The notes: generated by a model not told the origin, from the sequence alone. Shown: positions 16,847 to 26,135, counted from the first letter of the stretch. The stretch: DNA of 64,000 bases from Pseudomonas sp. NFR16 (GCF_900108875.1 NZ_FNYJ01000006.1:248001-312000); one strand, 5' to 3'. Translations and numbers: made by a program.

Positions 16847-17272
16847 TCAGCGGTCTCGGGCCAGATAATCACGCAGCCGTGCCTGCAGCCGATCAATCCC
16901 GTTGTCCATTGTCAGGTACGCCTCGATCGTCATGACCTGCCAGCGTTGGCCTTCATCGCCGAATATCACCTGGTCGAACACGCCGTGAGCCACATGGGCG
17001 ACGAAAAACCAGGTGTCCAGCCCGTTGACACCCTGACCGGGATACAACCGCTTCCAGACGATGCTTGACGGGTCCAGGGCCAGGCCGAATTCCTCCAGTG
17101 TCTCGCGCAGCGCGCATTGCTCCGGGGTTTCATCGCCCTCCCGGCCGCCGCCGGGCAGGTCCCAGAGATTGGGCCAGGGAATGGTGGGCTTGTCGTCGCG
17201 CAAGTACGTCAGCAGTTCGCCGTTGCAGATGACGGCAATCTTCGCGCCGGAAAAAGGAGGGTGTGGGGCCAT
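16847..17272 (-). CDS. Nudix hydrolase
   Basis: 141 residues with a complete Nudix box (consensus GX5EX7REUXEEXGU): GGREGDE, then REtlEE with a following FGL. It binds Mg2+ and hydrolyses a nucleoside-diphosphate-linked substrate. PWPNLWDLPGGG before the box is typical of MutT/Nudix sanitising enzymes. GAAGG lies about ten bases before the ATG. It reads away from the adjacent SnoaL-like gene and towards gcd. The substrate cannot be predicted from sequence. Confidence 0.9.
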   Translation of the reverse strand: MAPHPPFSGAKIAVICNGELLTYLRDDKPTIPWPNLWDLPGGGREGDETPEQCALRETLEEFGLALDPSSIVWKRLYPGQGVNGLDTWFFVAHVAHGVFDQVIFGDEGQRWQVMTIEAYLTMDNGIDRLQARLRDYLARDR

Positions 17273-17440
17273 GGCAGCGCCTTCTGGAAGTGTGCGGTTA
17301 ACTTAGCACCGGTTCGCCCGTCATGTGGAACGATCACCCCGATTGGCTGCCCGAATCTTCAACTGCAACGAAGGTGTTCGACAGTGTGTCGATCATCACG
17401 GTCGCGCATCGATGTCACATCAGTTCAGGCGAGGAGGGGA

Positions 17441-17836
17441 ATGATGAGCAGCCAGGCCATCAGCGAGCGTTATCGTGGCTACATCGACTGCCTTAACCGG
17501 CAGGACTGGAAGGTATTGGGCGATTTCGTCGCCGAGGATGTGCAGTACAACGGCCAGCGCATCGGCCTGAGCGGTTACCGGCAGATGCTCGAGAACGACT
17601 TCCGCGCCATCCCGGATCTGCACTTCAACATCGATCTGCTGATCGCCGAACCGCCGCACGTTGCTGCCCGGTTGTATTTCGACTGCACGCCGGCAGGCGA
17701 ACTGTTCGGGTTACCGGTCAATGGGCAGCGGGTGCGGTTCAGTGAAAATGTGTTTTACGCATTCGACGACGGCCGCATCGTCACCGTCTGGTCGGTGATC
17801 GACAAGGCCGCCATCGAGGCGCAGTTGCCGGGCTGA
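17441..17836 (+). CDS. SnoaL-like ester cyclase (NTF2 fold)
   Basis: 131 residues forming one NTF2-like cone. The family pattern is seen in YIDCLNRQDWKVLGDFVAEDVQYNG at the N-terminus (quoted motifs: LNRQDW and FVAEDV), GYRQMLENDFRAIPDLHFNI in the middle, and FSENVFYAFDDGRIVTVWSV in the C-terminal strands. GAGGAGGGG precedes tandem ATG codons at 17441 and 17444. Members include polyketide cyclases, but many are small uncharacterised proteins, so the reaction is unknown. It converges with the cytochrome gene, leaving three bases between stop codons. Confidence 0.85.
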   Translation: MMSSQAISERYRGYIDCLNRQDWKVLGDFVAEDVQYNGQRIGLSGYRQMLENDFRAIPDLHFNIDLLIAEPPHVAARLYFDCTPAGELFGLPVNGQRVRFSENVFYAFDDGRIVTVWSVIDKAAIEAQLPG

Positions 17837-17839
17837 GCG

Positions 17840-19057
17840 TCAGTGCAGGGCGCTGGCGCGGTTCTTCGCAACGTCTTCGGGCTTGATCTCACCATTGCTC
17901 TGGCCGAAACGGCGCAGGACAAAGGTGCTCACCGCTGCCAGTTCCGCATCGCTGTAGCTGCGTGCGAAGTAAGGCATACGTTGATCGGCACGGCTGGCCA
18001 GCGGCGTGTGGCCCTCGAGCAGGGTGGCGACGAGGTTTCTGCCGGACGGGTCGTTGACGGTTTTCAGCCCTGCCAGTCCGCCGGTCGGTGATTGCCGGCC
18101 GCTGCCATCAAGCCTGTGGCACGCCACGCAGGTGTCATTGAACAGCTTCATGCCAAGCCCCTTCTGCAGCGCCGCATCGTTGACCACCATTGCCGGGCGC
18201 GCGATCCCTTCGGCGCGCGCAGGCGTGCTTTTGAGGTACACGGCGATGGCTTTCAAGTCAGCCGGGTCAAGCCAGCGCAAGCTGTGCTCCACCGCGTCGG
18301 CCATCGGTCCGCCTGCGCCGCCGAAGCCTGCCGCATAGCCTTTGGACAGGTAGTCGACGATCGCCTCTTCAGGCCATGCGCCGATCCCGTACTGGCTGTC
18401 GGAACTGATGTTATACGCCTGCCAGTTGCCCAGTTCGGCGCCCGCCAGCGATCGGCCGGTGCTCATCGCCTGGAACAGGTTACGCGGGGTATGGCACTCG
18501 CCGCAGTGGCCCGGGCCCTGTACCAGATAAGCGCCGCGGTTCCATTCCGCCGACTGCTTGGGGTCAGGTACGAAGCGTTCGTTGGAGGCGAATATCATGT
18601 TCCAGAACATCATTCCCCAGCGCTGATTGAACGGGAATGACAGTTTGTTTTCCGGGGGCGCCTGCCTGACCGGTTCAAGGCTGAACAGGTAGCCCTTGAT
18701 CGCCAGAATGTCCTCGCGCGACATTAAGGTGTAGGACGTGTATGGGAAGGCCGGGTAGTAATGCTTGCCGTCCTTGCCGACGCCTTTCTGCAGAGCGTCG
18801 ACAAACTCGTCGTCGGTCCAGTTACCGATGCCGGTTTCCTTGTCCGGTGTGATGTTGGGTGAATACAGGCTGCCAAACGGCAGCTTGAACTCGAGACCGC
18901 CGGCGAACGGCTTGCCGCCGGGCACCACGTGGCAGGCCACGCAATCCGCCGCACGGGTCAGGTATTCGCCCTTGCTCATGGCCGGTGTTTCGCTCGCATG
19001 GACGCTGACAGCCAGGCAGCTGGCCAGCAGTCCGAGCGCACGCTGGAAATATTTCAT
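17840..19057 (-). CDS. Tri-haem cytochrome c subunit of a periplasmic dehydrogenase
   Basis: 405 residues with a signal peptide (to about residue 21) and three CXXCH haem sites: CVACH near residue 40, CGECH near 185 and CVACH near 310. The organisation matches the cytochrome subunits of gluconate, alcohol and aldehyde dehydrogenases. GLEFKLPFGSLYSPNITPDKETGIG after the first haem (key part: SPNITPDKETGIG) is typical. It is the third gene of the operon with the molybdenum subunits; the gap to the preceding gene is ten bases. It would carry electrons from the molybdenum enzyme to the respiratory chain. Confidence 0.93.
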   Translation of the reverse strand: MKYFQRALGLLASCLAVSVHASETPAMSKGEYLTRAADCVACHVVPGGKPFAGGLEFKLPFGSLYSPNITPDKETGIGNWTDDEFVDALQKGVGKDGKHYYPAFPYTSYTLMSREDILAIKGYLFSLEPVRQAPPENKLSFPFNQRWGMMFWNMIFASNERFVPDPKQSAEWNRGAYLVQGPGHCGECHTPRNLFQAMSTGRSLAGAELGNWQAYNISSDSQYGIGAWPEEAIVDYLSKGYAAGFGGAGGPMADAVEHSLRWLDPADLKAIAVYLKSTPARAEGIARPAMVVNDAALQKGLGMKLFNDTCVACHRLDGSGRQSPTGGLAGLKTVNDPSGRNLVATLLEGHTPLASRADQRMPYFARSYSDAELAAVSTFVLRRFGQSNGEIKPEDVAKNRASALH

Positions 19058-19067
19058 GATGCGCTCC

Positions 19068-21260
19068 TCAAACAGTGAAATAGCCGGAACGGCTCAGGGG
19101 CAGACGACGCTCGCGAACGCCGGTGGCCGCGAACAACGCGTTGACCAGCGCGGCCGCGGCCGGCACTGCGCCGGTCTCGCCCACGCCGCCGGGCGTTTCG
19201 ACGCTGTCGACGATGTGCACCTCCACCGGTGGCGCGTCGCTCATGCGGATCTGCCGATACTCGTGGAAGTTGGTCTGCTGGACCTGGCCGTTTTCGATGA
19301 GGATTTCGTTGAACAGTGCCGCCGACAGACCGAACAGCGTTCCGCCTTCCATCTGCGAGGCCACCGAGGTCGGGTTGTTGGCAAAACCGCAGTCGATCAC
19401 CGTGACCAGTCGCTTGATGCGCACGCCCTTGTCGCCCTGTTTTTCCAGCTCGACGACGGTGGCAACGAAGCTGCCGAACACCGCTGTCACCGCCACGCCA
19501 CGTCCGGATCCGGCCGGCAGCGGCGTGTCCCAGTCAGTGAGTTGCGCGGCTCTGGTCAGCACCGCCTGCGCCCGCGGTTGCGATTGCATCAGCCCGAGCC
19601 GGTATTTCACCGGGTCAACCTTGGCGTTGTGCGCCAGCTCATCGATGAAGCACTCCAGTGCGTAGGTGCTGCGCAGCGGACCTACGCCTCGCCACCAGGA
19701 AACCGGTATCACTTGCGGATCGTGGCGGATATACCGCACTTGCAGGTGAGGCAGGGTGTAGATCGGGTCCTTGGCCACTTCCACGGCGTCGAAATCGACC
19801 CCGTCCGGCGGCAGCCCGCCCAGGTATGCTGCCACCACCGAGGCGCCCGCGATGCGGTGTTCCCAGCCCACCGGCCTCAGGTCCTTGTCCAGTGCCGCGG
19901 TCAGCCGGTCAACGTAATGCGGACGATAACGGTCATGCGTCATGTCCTCTTCACGGCTCCAGATCAGCTTGATGGGATAGCTCAACTGACGGGCAATATC
20001 GACGGCCTGAAAGATGAAGTCCGATTCCAGACGCCGACCGAATCCTCCGCCGATCAGCTGGTTGTGGATCACCACCTTTTCCATCGGCAGGCCGCAGACC
20101 TTGGCGGCGCCCATCTGGGCAAGCCCCGGCGCCTGGCAGCCGACCCACAATTCGCATTCGTCGGCACGTACGTGCGCCACGCAGGTCATCGGCTCCAGCG
20201 GCGAGTGGGAAAGAAACGGCTGTTCATAAATGGCTTCGAAACGGCTGGGCGCGTTCTTCAGGGCATTGGCGATGTCGCCGGTCTGATGAGCGAAGACGCC
20301 GTCGCCAGCGCTCGCTTCGAACAGGGATTTGTCCAGCTGCGCGGAATCGAGACCGGCGTGTGGACCCATGTCCCATTCGATGCTTAGCGCCTTGAGCGCC
20401 TGCTGGCACGCCCAGAAGTTGCTCGCGGTGACCGCGACGGCGTTGTCCAGGCGCACGATGTCGCGCACGCCGGGCACTTTGCGCGCAGCGTCCTCATTGC
20501 CGACAGTGCGAAGCTTGCCGCCCGACACCGGGCAGGTGAGGGTGGACGCGATCAGCATGTCCGGGACTTGCAGATCGATGGTGAATTTCGCGCTGCCGTT
20601 GACCTTGTGCGGTGTGTCCAGACGCTGGGCCGGTTTGCCCAACAGCTTGAACTCGGCGACCGGCTTGAGCGGAATATCGGCGGGCAACGGCAGCGCCGCG
20701 GCGGCGTCGACCAGCTCGCCATAGCCCGCGCTCTGGTTGTTGGGCCCGATGACTCTGCCGTTCTCGGCACGGCATTGGCTGGGCGCGACGTTCCAGCGGA
20801 TGGCCGCCGCCTGTATCAGCACGATGCGCGCACCGGCGCCGGCCTTGCGCAGCGGCTCCCAGGTGTAGCGCGTGGACGTAGAGCCGCCGGTGGCCTGGAA
20901 GGTCAACAACGGGTCAGTGTAGAGCGCAGCGTTGGGCGGCGCCTCGGCGATGGTGACCTGGCTGAGCGGGACTTCGAGTTCTTCGGCGACCATCATCGCG
21001 ATGCCGGTCTGCACGCCCTGGCCCATCTCGATCTTGGGCGAGATGACGGTCACAGCCCCAGTCTGGTCAACGCGAACGAAGGCGCCATAACCTTTCTCAG
21101 CGTTGTCGCCCAGATTCGCGCCTTTGATTGCGCCAGCCGCGAAGCTGCGCGACACCATCGGCGGCAGATAGGTGCCGACGACCAGACCGCCGAGCAATGC
21201 ACCGCCCTTGAGCAGCCCGCGACGCGAGAGCATCGTGGCGGATGTTTGTGTATCGGACAT
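19068..21260 (-). CDS. Molybdopterin-binding subunit, xanthine dehydrogenase family (IorB-like)
   Basis: 730 residues. A Tat signal is visible at the start (SRRGLLKGGALLGGLVVGTY), so the folded enzyme is exported. The remainder is an aldehyde oxidase/xanthine dehydrogenase molybdenum subunit of the isoquinoline 1-oxidoreductase (IorB) type: KIEMGQGVQTGIAMMVAEEL, GGGFGRRLESDF and PGGVGETGAVPAAAALVNA, whose GVGE Glu is the catalytic base. The start at 21260 follows AGGAAG by a short gap. Together with the 2Fe-2S subunit and the cytochrome it should oxidise an aldehyde or N-heterocycle in the periplasm. The substrate is unknown. Confidence 0.93.
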   Translation of the reverse strand: MSDTQTSATMLSRRGLLKGGALLGGLVVGTYLPPMVSRSFAAGAIKGANLGDNAEKGYGAFVRVDQTGAVTVISPKIEMGQGVQTGIAMMVAEELEVPLSQVTIAEAPPNAALYTDPLLTFQATGGSTSTRYTWEPLRKAGAGARIVLIQAAAIRWNVAPSQCRAENGRVIGPNNQSAGYGELVDAAAALPLPADIPLKPVAEFKLLGKPAQRLDTPHKVNGSAKFTIDLQVPDMLIASTLTCPVSGGKLRTVGNEDAARKVPGVRDIVRLDNAVAVTASNFWACQQALKALSIEWDMGPHAGLDSAQLDKSLFEASAGDGVFAHQTGDIANALKNAPSRFEAIYEQPFLSHSPLEPMTCVAHVRADECELWVGCQAPGLAQMGAAKVCGLPMEKVVIHNQLIGGGFGRRLESDFIFQAVDIARQLSYPIKLIWSREEDMTHDRYRPHYVDRLTAALDKDLRPVGWEHRIAGASVVAAYLGGLPPDGVDFDAVEVAKDPIYTLPHLQVRYIRHDPQVIPVSWWRGVGPLRSTYALECFIDELAHNAKVDPVKYRLGLMQSQPRAQAVLTRAAQLTDWDTPLPAGSGRGVAVTAVFGSFVATVVELEKQGDKGVRIKRLVTVIDCGFANNPTSVASQMEGGTLFGLSAALFNEILIENGQVQQTNFHEYRQIRMSDAPPVEVHIVDSVETPGGVGETGAVPAAAALVNALFAATGVRERRLPLSRSGYFTV

Positions 21261-21271
21261 GATGACTTCCT

Positions 21272-21724
21272 TCAGGCCTGACTGACGCTTTTGATGGCGG
21301 CACGAATGCGCGTGTAGGTGGCGCAGCGGCACAGGTTGCCCGACATGGCATTGACGATCTGTTCGTCATTGGCCTTGGGATGTTCCTGCAACAACGCGAC
21401 GGCCGACATGATCTGCCCGGACTGGCAGTAGCCGCATTGCACGACCTCATGTTCAAGCCAGGCTTTCTGTACGGCCTGCCCAATGGCTTGTTCGCCGACT
21501 GCTTCGATCGTGGTCACCTTGCGACCAGCGACCGCACTCACGGGCAATACGCAGGAGCGCACGGCCTGGCCGTCAAGATGCACTGTGCAGACACCGCACT
21601 GCGCGATGCCACACCCGTATTTGGTCCCGGTCAGACCCATCACATCCCGCAGGACCCACAACAGTGGCATGTCGTCGGGGACATCCAACTGGTGTTCCTG
21701 ACCATTGATCATCAATTTCTGCAT
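21272..21724 (-). CDS. 2Fe-2S subunit of molybdenum hydroxylase (IorA-like)
   Basis: 150 residues with both iron-sulfur sites of the xanthine oxidase family. A plant-ferredoxin cluster is at YGCGIAQCGVC plus the later Cys in SCVLPV, and the second cluster is at CGYCQSGQIM and LCRCATYTRIR. The protein carries electrons from molybdopterin to the cytochrome. It has no signal peptide and is probably exported bound to the Tat-targeted large subunit. It is first in the operon, 11 bases before the large subunit. A long inverted repeat 160 bp upstream may control it. Confidence 0.95.
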   Translation of the reverse strand: MQKLMINGQEHQLDVPDDMPLLWVLRDVMGLTGTKYGCGIAQCGVCTVHLDGQAVRSCVLPVSAVAGRKVTTIEAVGEQAIGQAVQKAWLEHEVVQCGYCQSGQIMSAVALLQEHPKANDEQIVNAMSGNLCRCATYTRIRAAIKSVSQA

Positions 21725-21886
21725 CGTAACCTCTGAAGGTCATCACGGTTGACGCGCATGCTTGGCAGAAGGGTCTTCTGTGGCCTGCGCAGGCTTCGGT
21801 TTGTCTCGTTCGTCCCGTGCCAGGGCCGGGCCGTTATCGTTTTGTTCAGTCGGTTAACAGCAGAATCGGTAAGGGTCTATTACTGG

Positions 21887-21915
21887 TATTGATGTAATCA
21901 ACTTAGACATCAATA
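21887..21915. promoter_or_regulatory. Long inverted repeat upstream of the molybdenum hydroxylase operon
   Basis: TATTGATGT and ACATCAATA form a perfect 9-bp inverted repeat around an 11-bp spacer. The outer bases GGGTC (21873-21877) and GACCC (21925-21929) extend the symmetry. Nested inside is TTGAT-GTA-ATCAA. The site lies between the leftward operon and the rightward DUF2790 gene and could serve either. Confidence 0.55.
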
Positions 21916-22043
21916 GCGCTGATGGACCCTATCGATTTTAAACATTTATCATCTCCGAAGTTTCCAGCAAGAATGGGCACCAGAAGCAAACGACAAGACG
22001 CTTTGCTTACTTACTGAACATACCTACTTTCTGGAGATTCAAA

Positions 22044-22322
22044 ATGAAATATTTAGCCTTCGCCGCTCTTTCGATGGTCAGTGTATTTGCATCGGCCAAT
22101 GAAGTTGCCAGCACTTCCGTCAGCGCCCAGCCACTGAGCCAGGTCGAGCAGTATAACCGCCACAAAGGCATCGATGTTGCGAAAGTCGTCAGCATCAAAA
22201 ATGCCCAGGATCCTGAAAAAGTTGATGGCCTGGTGAACTCCAAAATGGTCTATGTCGATGGCGCCGGTGTGACTCGCACTCTGGACTACACCATCATGGG
22301 CTACGGTCGTCAAAATGGTTGA
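22044..22322 (+). CDS. DUF2790 family secreted protein
   Basis: 92 residues with a signal peptide (MKYLAFAALSMVSVFASA, cleavage near residue 18). The mature domain fits the Pseudomonas DUF2790 family: YNRHKGIDVAKVVSIK, followed by VDGLVNSKMVYVDGAGVTRTL in the middle and YTIMGYGRQNG at the end. Such proteins are small, periplasmic and of unknown function, and are often induced by metals or stress. CTGGAG lies 10-15 bases upstream of the ATG. A strong terminator follows, so the gene is its own unit. Confidence 0.88.
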   Translation: MKYLAFAALSMVSVFASANEVASTSVSAQPLSQVEQYNRHKGIDVAKVVSIKNAQDPEKVDGLVNSKMVYVDGAGVTRTLDYTIMGYGRQNG

Positions 22323-22364
22323 TCGTCACGGCCCGCAAGGCTCGCTGACGAATCGCTTTCCCTG

Positions 22365-22397
22365 AAAAACGCTGCAGTCGATGCAGCGTTTTTTTTT
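22365..22397 (+). terminator. Rho-independent terminator after the DUF2790 gene
   Basis: AACGCTGCA-GTCGA-TGCAGCGTT is a perfect 9-bp stem followed by at least eight T. Confidence 0.93.
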
Positions 22398-22742
22398 GCC
22401 TGCACATCGCGTATGCCGGTCCGGGCAGCCTTCAGATTCTCGATCTTCAGCGCAGGAACGAAAGTGCTGCTGCGTTTGACCGACGATCGCCCGCGCGACG
22501 CTGCTTACAATAGCACCCTGTTACGTTCGACAACCCTAACCCATGGTATGAATTGACCCTGATGATCAATCGGGCCTAACTTCTCTCCGGTCACTACCGT
22601 TCAAACACCGCATCCCGTCATTTGCCGTTTCAAGAAGGCAAATAACTTCCCTGCGCGTGCCTGTCAGGCAAAGCCATTATCAGGCAACGCCACTATTTAG
22701 ATCCGCGCCTTTAATAAATGCGCCGAATCAGGAATGAATACC
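22398..22742 (+). other. Non-coding region upstream of the SDR gene
   Basis: About 345 bp with no plausible gene. The sequence is richer in A/T near 22500-22720 and presumably holds the promoter of the SDR gene. No clear operator was identified. Confidence 0.4.
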
Positions 22743-23504
22743 ATGCATATGACCGACAACACTATTTTCATCACCGGCGGGGCATCCGGCATCGGCCGCG
22801 GTCTGGCGGAGGCTTTTCACAAGCTGGGCAACACCGTCATCATCGCTGGCCGTCGCAAGGCGCTGCTCGATGAAGTCACCGCTGCCAACCCGGGCATGCA
22901 GAGCATCGAGCTGGACATCAACGACCCCGCCAGCATCAACGACGTGGCGCAGACTCTGATCCAGCGTTATCCGGCGCTGAACGTGCTGGTCAATAATGCC
23001 GGCATCATGCCGTTCGACGACGCGGCGGGGCACATCGACGACGCGACGATGGTCGGCACCCTGACCACCAACTTCATGGGCCCCGTGCGACTGACGTCCG
23101 CATTGATCGAGCATCTGAAGTCGCAACCGCGTTCGGTGATCATCAACAACACGTCGGTGCTGGCCTTCGTGCCGCTGGCCGGCAACGCCGTCTACTCCGC
23201 AACCAAAGCGGCGCTGCACTCCTACTCGCTGTCCCAGCGCTTTACCCTGCGCGACACCACCGTGACCGTCCAGGAAATCGCGCCGCCGTGGGTGAACACC
23301 GATCTGATTTACAAAGGTGACGATCCACGCGCCATGCCGCTCGATGCCTTCATCGCCGAAACCATGGCGGGTCTGGCCACCGACACGCCGGAAGTGATCG
23401 TCGAAGCCATTCGTCCGCTGCGTGACAACCCGGGCTCGCAGGAACACGGGTTGATTCATGGATTCAATCAGTCGCTGGTGGACAATCCGATTCCGGTAAG
23501 CTAA
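22743..23504 (+). CDS. Short-chain dehydrogenase/reductase (DltE-like)
   Basis: 253 residues of the classical SDR fold: TGGASGIGRGLA (NAD(P)-binding), NVLVNNAGIMP, NNTSVLAF with the catalytic Ser, and YSATKAAL with Tyr and Lys. It resembles the DltE/YdfG group acting on small carbonyls. The start at 22743 has AGGA nine bases upstream; an earlier ATG at 22734 abuts that site and a later one at 22749 is also possible. It is followed after 78 bp by the response regulator gene and may be co-transcribed with it. The substrate is unknown. Confidence 0.9.
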   Translation: MHMTDNTIFITGGASGIGRGLAEAFHKLGNTVIIAGRRKALLDEVTAANPGMQSIELDINDPASINDVAQTLIQRYPALNVLVNNAGIMPFDDAAGHIDDATMVGTLTTNFMGPVRLTSALIEHLKSQPRSVIINNTSVLAFVPLAGNAVYSATKAALHSYSLSQRFTLRDTTVTVQEIAPPWVNTDLIYKGDDPRAMPLDAFIAETMAGLATDTPEVIVEAIRPLRDNPGSQEHGLIHGFNQSLVDNPIPVS

Positions 23505-23582
23505 TCCCTTATCAAGCGCAGGCCGCGTCGAACGCCGGACGTTCGACGCACGCTGCAAGCGCCGTTTCCGTTTCAGTCACGC

Positions 23583-24236
23583 ATGGATTTCAGGATGGGC
23601 ACCGCGAAAGCCGCAAAACCCGCAACCGTTGAAGCTCCGGTGGTCTTTGTCGTCGATGACGACGATGTATTGCGCGGCGCGCTGGGCAGCCTGCTCAGGT
23701 CGGTGGGTTACACCGTCGCCGAGTTTTCCAGTCCCCAGGACATGCTCGATCACCCACTTGCCGATTCGGCCGGGTGTCTGCTGCTCGACGTGCGTTTACA
23801 GGGCTACAGCGGCTTCGATGTGCAGTTGGCGCTTTCGGAATCCGGCAGCGGCATGCCGATCATTTTCATGACTGGCCACGGCGATATTCCGATGTCGGTG
23901 CGGGCGATGAAAGCCGGTGCGGTGGATTTCTTCGCCAAACCGTTCCGTCAGCAGGATTTGCTCGACTCGGTTGCCCGAGCGGTGGAGGATCACCGTCAGC
24001 GCGTCGAGAAGCAGCGCAATCTGCAGCTGATGCGTCATCGCTTCGAGTCCCTCACGCCTCGGGAGAAACAAGTGATGCGTGGCGTGGTGGATGGCCTGCT
24101 GAACAAGCAGATAGCGGGCAATCTCGAGATCAGTGAGATCACCGTCAAGCTTCATCGCGCCAATACCATGCGCAAGATGGGCGTCGGCACACTGGCCGAT
24201 CTGGTCCGGGCGGGGCGGCAACTCGCGCTGTCGTGA
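23583..24236 (+). CDS. FixJ-like two-component response regulator
   Basis: 217 residues. The receiver domain has the acidic pocket VVDDDD near residue 24, phospho-acceptor Asp69 in LLLDVRL, the switch Thr in FMTGHGD and Lys in FFAKPF. The C-terminal LuxR-type helix-turn-helix contains LTPREKQVMRGVVDGLLNKQ and ITVKLHRANTMRKMGV. This FixJ/TodT-like layout usually controls catabolic or redox genes. The partner is very likely the histidine kinase that faces it across an 18-bp gap. ATG codons at 23583 and 23595 are both possible starts. Confidence 0.93.
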   Translation: MDFRMGTAKAAKPATVEAPVVFVVDDDDVLRGALGSLLRSVGYTVAEFSSPQDMLDHPLADSAGCLLLDVRLQGYSGFDVQLALSESGSGMPIIFMTGHGDIPMSVRAMKAGAVDFFAKPFRQQDLLDSVARAVEDHRQRVEKQRNLQLMRHRFESLTPREKQVMRGVVDGLLNKQIAGNLEISEITVKLHRANTMRKMGVGTLADLVRAGRQLALS

Positions 24237-24254
24237 ATGCCCGCTTGGCGTCCT

Positions 24255-25853
24255 TCAAACCGCTTGCGTGCTGGCGGGTAAACCGGGAAACGTCAGAGTA
24301 ATTCGCGCCCCTGTCCGGCCATCTTCTCTGTTCGCCAGACAAATCGTTCCGCCGATGCCCTCGATGATCGAACGGCAGATCGGCAATCCCATGCCCATTC
24401 CCGTCGGCTTGGTGGTGAAGAAGCTCTCGAAGAGTTTTTCCAGATGCTCGGGTGCGATGCCGGGGCCACTGTCGATGACGTGAACTTCAATCGTGCCGTT
24501 GCGCAACTGCCTGCTCTGGAGTGTCAGTTCGCGCGTCGGCGAATTGGCCGAGGCCATCGCCTGGGCTGCGTTCATCAGCAGGTTGACGATCACCTGTTGC
24601 AGAAGCACGCGATCGGCGCGGACCATCGGCAGCGTCGGGGCCAGATTCAACACCGGTTCAACGGCATTCCTGGTCAGCTCGTGACGCGTGAACTGCAGCG
24701 ATTCGCGAATCACATCATTGAGCGCCACTTCGACTTCTTCTGCCGGCCTGCGCAAGGCCATGCTGCGAATACGCTTGATCACATCATCGGTGCGCTGCGC
24801 GTCATCGACGATACGCCGAAGCGCAATCTCGACTTCCTTCAGATCGGGTTCCGGACGCAACAGCCAGCGCAGCCCGGCTTCGGCGTAAGTGGAAATCGCC
24901 GCCAGCGGCTGATTGATCTCGTGGGCGATGGAGGCGCTCATTTCGCCCAGGCTGGAAATGCGTGCGACATGCGCCAGCTCGGTCTGCATGACTTCCAGTG
25001 CGTGGCGCGCGGCGACCTGCTCGGAAAGGTCGATGATGCCGATCAGGATGATGCCCTTCGCAATGTTTTCCTTGGAGAAACACGCGGTGAACAGACACTC
25101 CAGCTCGCGGCCGTCGATGGTTTTCAGGCGCGTGACTTCGATGTTGTTGGGCTGTTTCGCAAGGGATTTGACGACACAGCGGGCGTAGGTCTGCAGGCTC
25201 GCGTCGGGCCAGTACCGGTCAACCGAGCCGAGCATTTCCTCACGGTCGCCACGCCCGAACAGCCTGACGCTGTGATCGTTGAGGTCGACGATCCGGGTGT
25301 TGCGCAAATACTCGCGAATCACTTCCGGGTGTTCAAGGAAGTAACTTTCCAGGTCCGTCACACCGGATTCGAGCAGGGCTTTGAGGCGCACGCCGACGCC
25401 GGTGAAGTCCAGCTCCCAGAATGAAGCCGCCATGGCCTGAAACAAGTTGCGGTAGCGGTATTCGCTTTCCTTGAGGCGCTGCTCGGTTTCTTTGGTCGAC
25501 GAGATGTCGTGGGCGGTTTCCAGAATACCAATCGGATTGCCGGCAGCGTCGCGGCGCAACGACCAGCGCGCATTGACCAGGCAGCGATTGCCCGAGCCGG
25601 TCGTGCGGTAAAGTTCGCCTTGCCATTGGCCGTCGGCGAGCAGTCGGGTGTAGGGATCTTCGTCGTTTTGCGCCGGCTCGCACTTGAGCATGGTTACCGC
25701 GTCGTTGCCCACAGCCTGTTGGGAAGGCCAGCCATAGAGCGACTCTGAAGCGGAGTTCCAGAAATGGATCGTTCCGCCCATGTCTCGTACGAATACCGAA
25801 TCGTGAAACAGCTCGAGAACTTCGGCCTCCGCGCGAGTAATTGGTCGCGGCAT
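24255..25853 (-). CDS. PAS sensor histidine kinase (FixL-like, soluble)
   Basis: 532 residues without membrane segments, so it senses a cytoplasmic signal. Two PAS regions lie at about residues 10-120 (HDSVFVRDMGGTIHFWNSAS) and 150-275, followed by the HisKA dimer with phospho-acceptor His311 in SIAHEINQPLAAIS. The ATPase domain has NLLMNAAQAM (N box), DSGPGI (G1) and GMGMGLPI (G2). A GGAGG site five bases before 25853 supports this start; in-frame ATGs at 25907 (after AAGGGGG) and 25949 would add up to 32 residues. It is convergent with the response regulator, an unusual order for a cognate pair. Confidence 0.9.
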   Translation of the reverse strand: MPRPITRAEAEVLELFHDSVFVRDMGGTIHFWNSASESLYGWPSQQAVGNDAVTMLKCEPAQNDEDPYTRLLADGQWQGELYRTTGSGNRCLVNARWSLRRDAAGNPIGILETAHDISSTKETEQRLKESEYRYRNLFQAMAASFWELDFTGVGVRLKALLESGVTDLESYFLEHPEVIREYLRNTRIVDLNDHSVRLFGRGDREEMLGSVDRYWPDASLQTYARCVVKSLAKQPNNIEVTRLKTIDGRELECLFTACFSKENIAKGIILIGIIDLSEQVAARHALEVMQTELAHVARISSLGEMSASIAHEINQPLAAISTYAEAGLRWLLRPEPDLKEVEIALRRIVDDAQRTDDVIKRIRSMALRRPAEEVEVALNDVIRESLQFTRHELTRNAVEPVLNLAPTLPMVRADRVLLQQVIVNLLMNAAQAMASANSPTRELTLQSRQLRNGTIEVHVIDSGPGIAPEHLEKLFESFFTTKPTGMGMGLPICRSIIEGIGGTICLANREDGRTGARITLTFPGLPASTQAV

Positions 25854-26082
25854 TTTGCCTCCCTTGGGACTGCTTAAAAGATGCCGCAGTACACGCGGAT
25901 CGGGCATGTCTTCCCCCTTAGGGATGTCGTGCTCCATCACAGGTGTCATTGTGTGGCGATAGAGGGCTGTGGCAGGCCATGTGCGGCCTTTGTCCTTATG
26001 AGCGCATGATCGTCGAACAATACTAGCGGAGAAATATGCAAATCAGTGCAGCACCTGCACTGCGGCGACGAAAGTGAAGACG

Positions 26083-26104
26083 TGACGCCTTCGGGAAGGC
26101 GTCA
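26083..26104. terminator. Hairpin after the alpha/beta hydrolase gene
   Basis: TGACGCCTTC-GG-GAAGGCGTCA is a 10-bp perfect stem just past the end of the leftward hydrolase gene. There is no clean T-run on that strand. Confidence 0.45.
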
Positions 26105-26135
26105 TCGGGGTGGGCTGGGCACTCGCATTGAGCGG

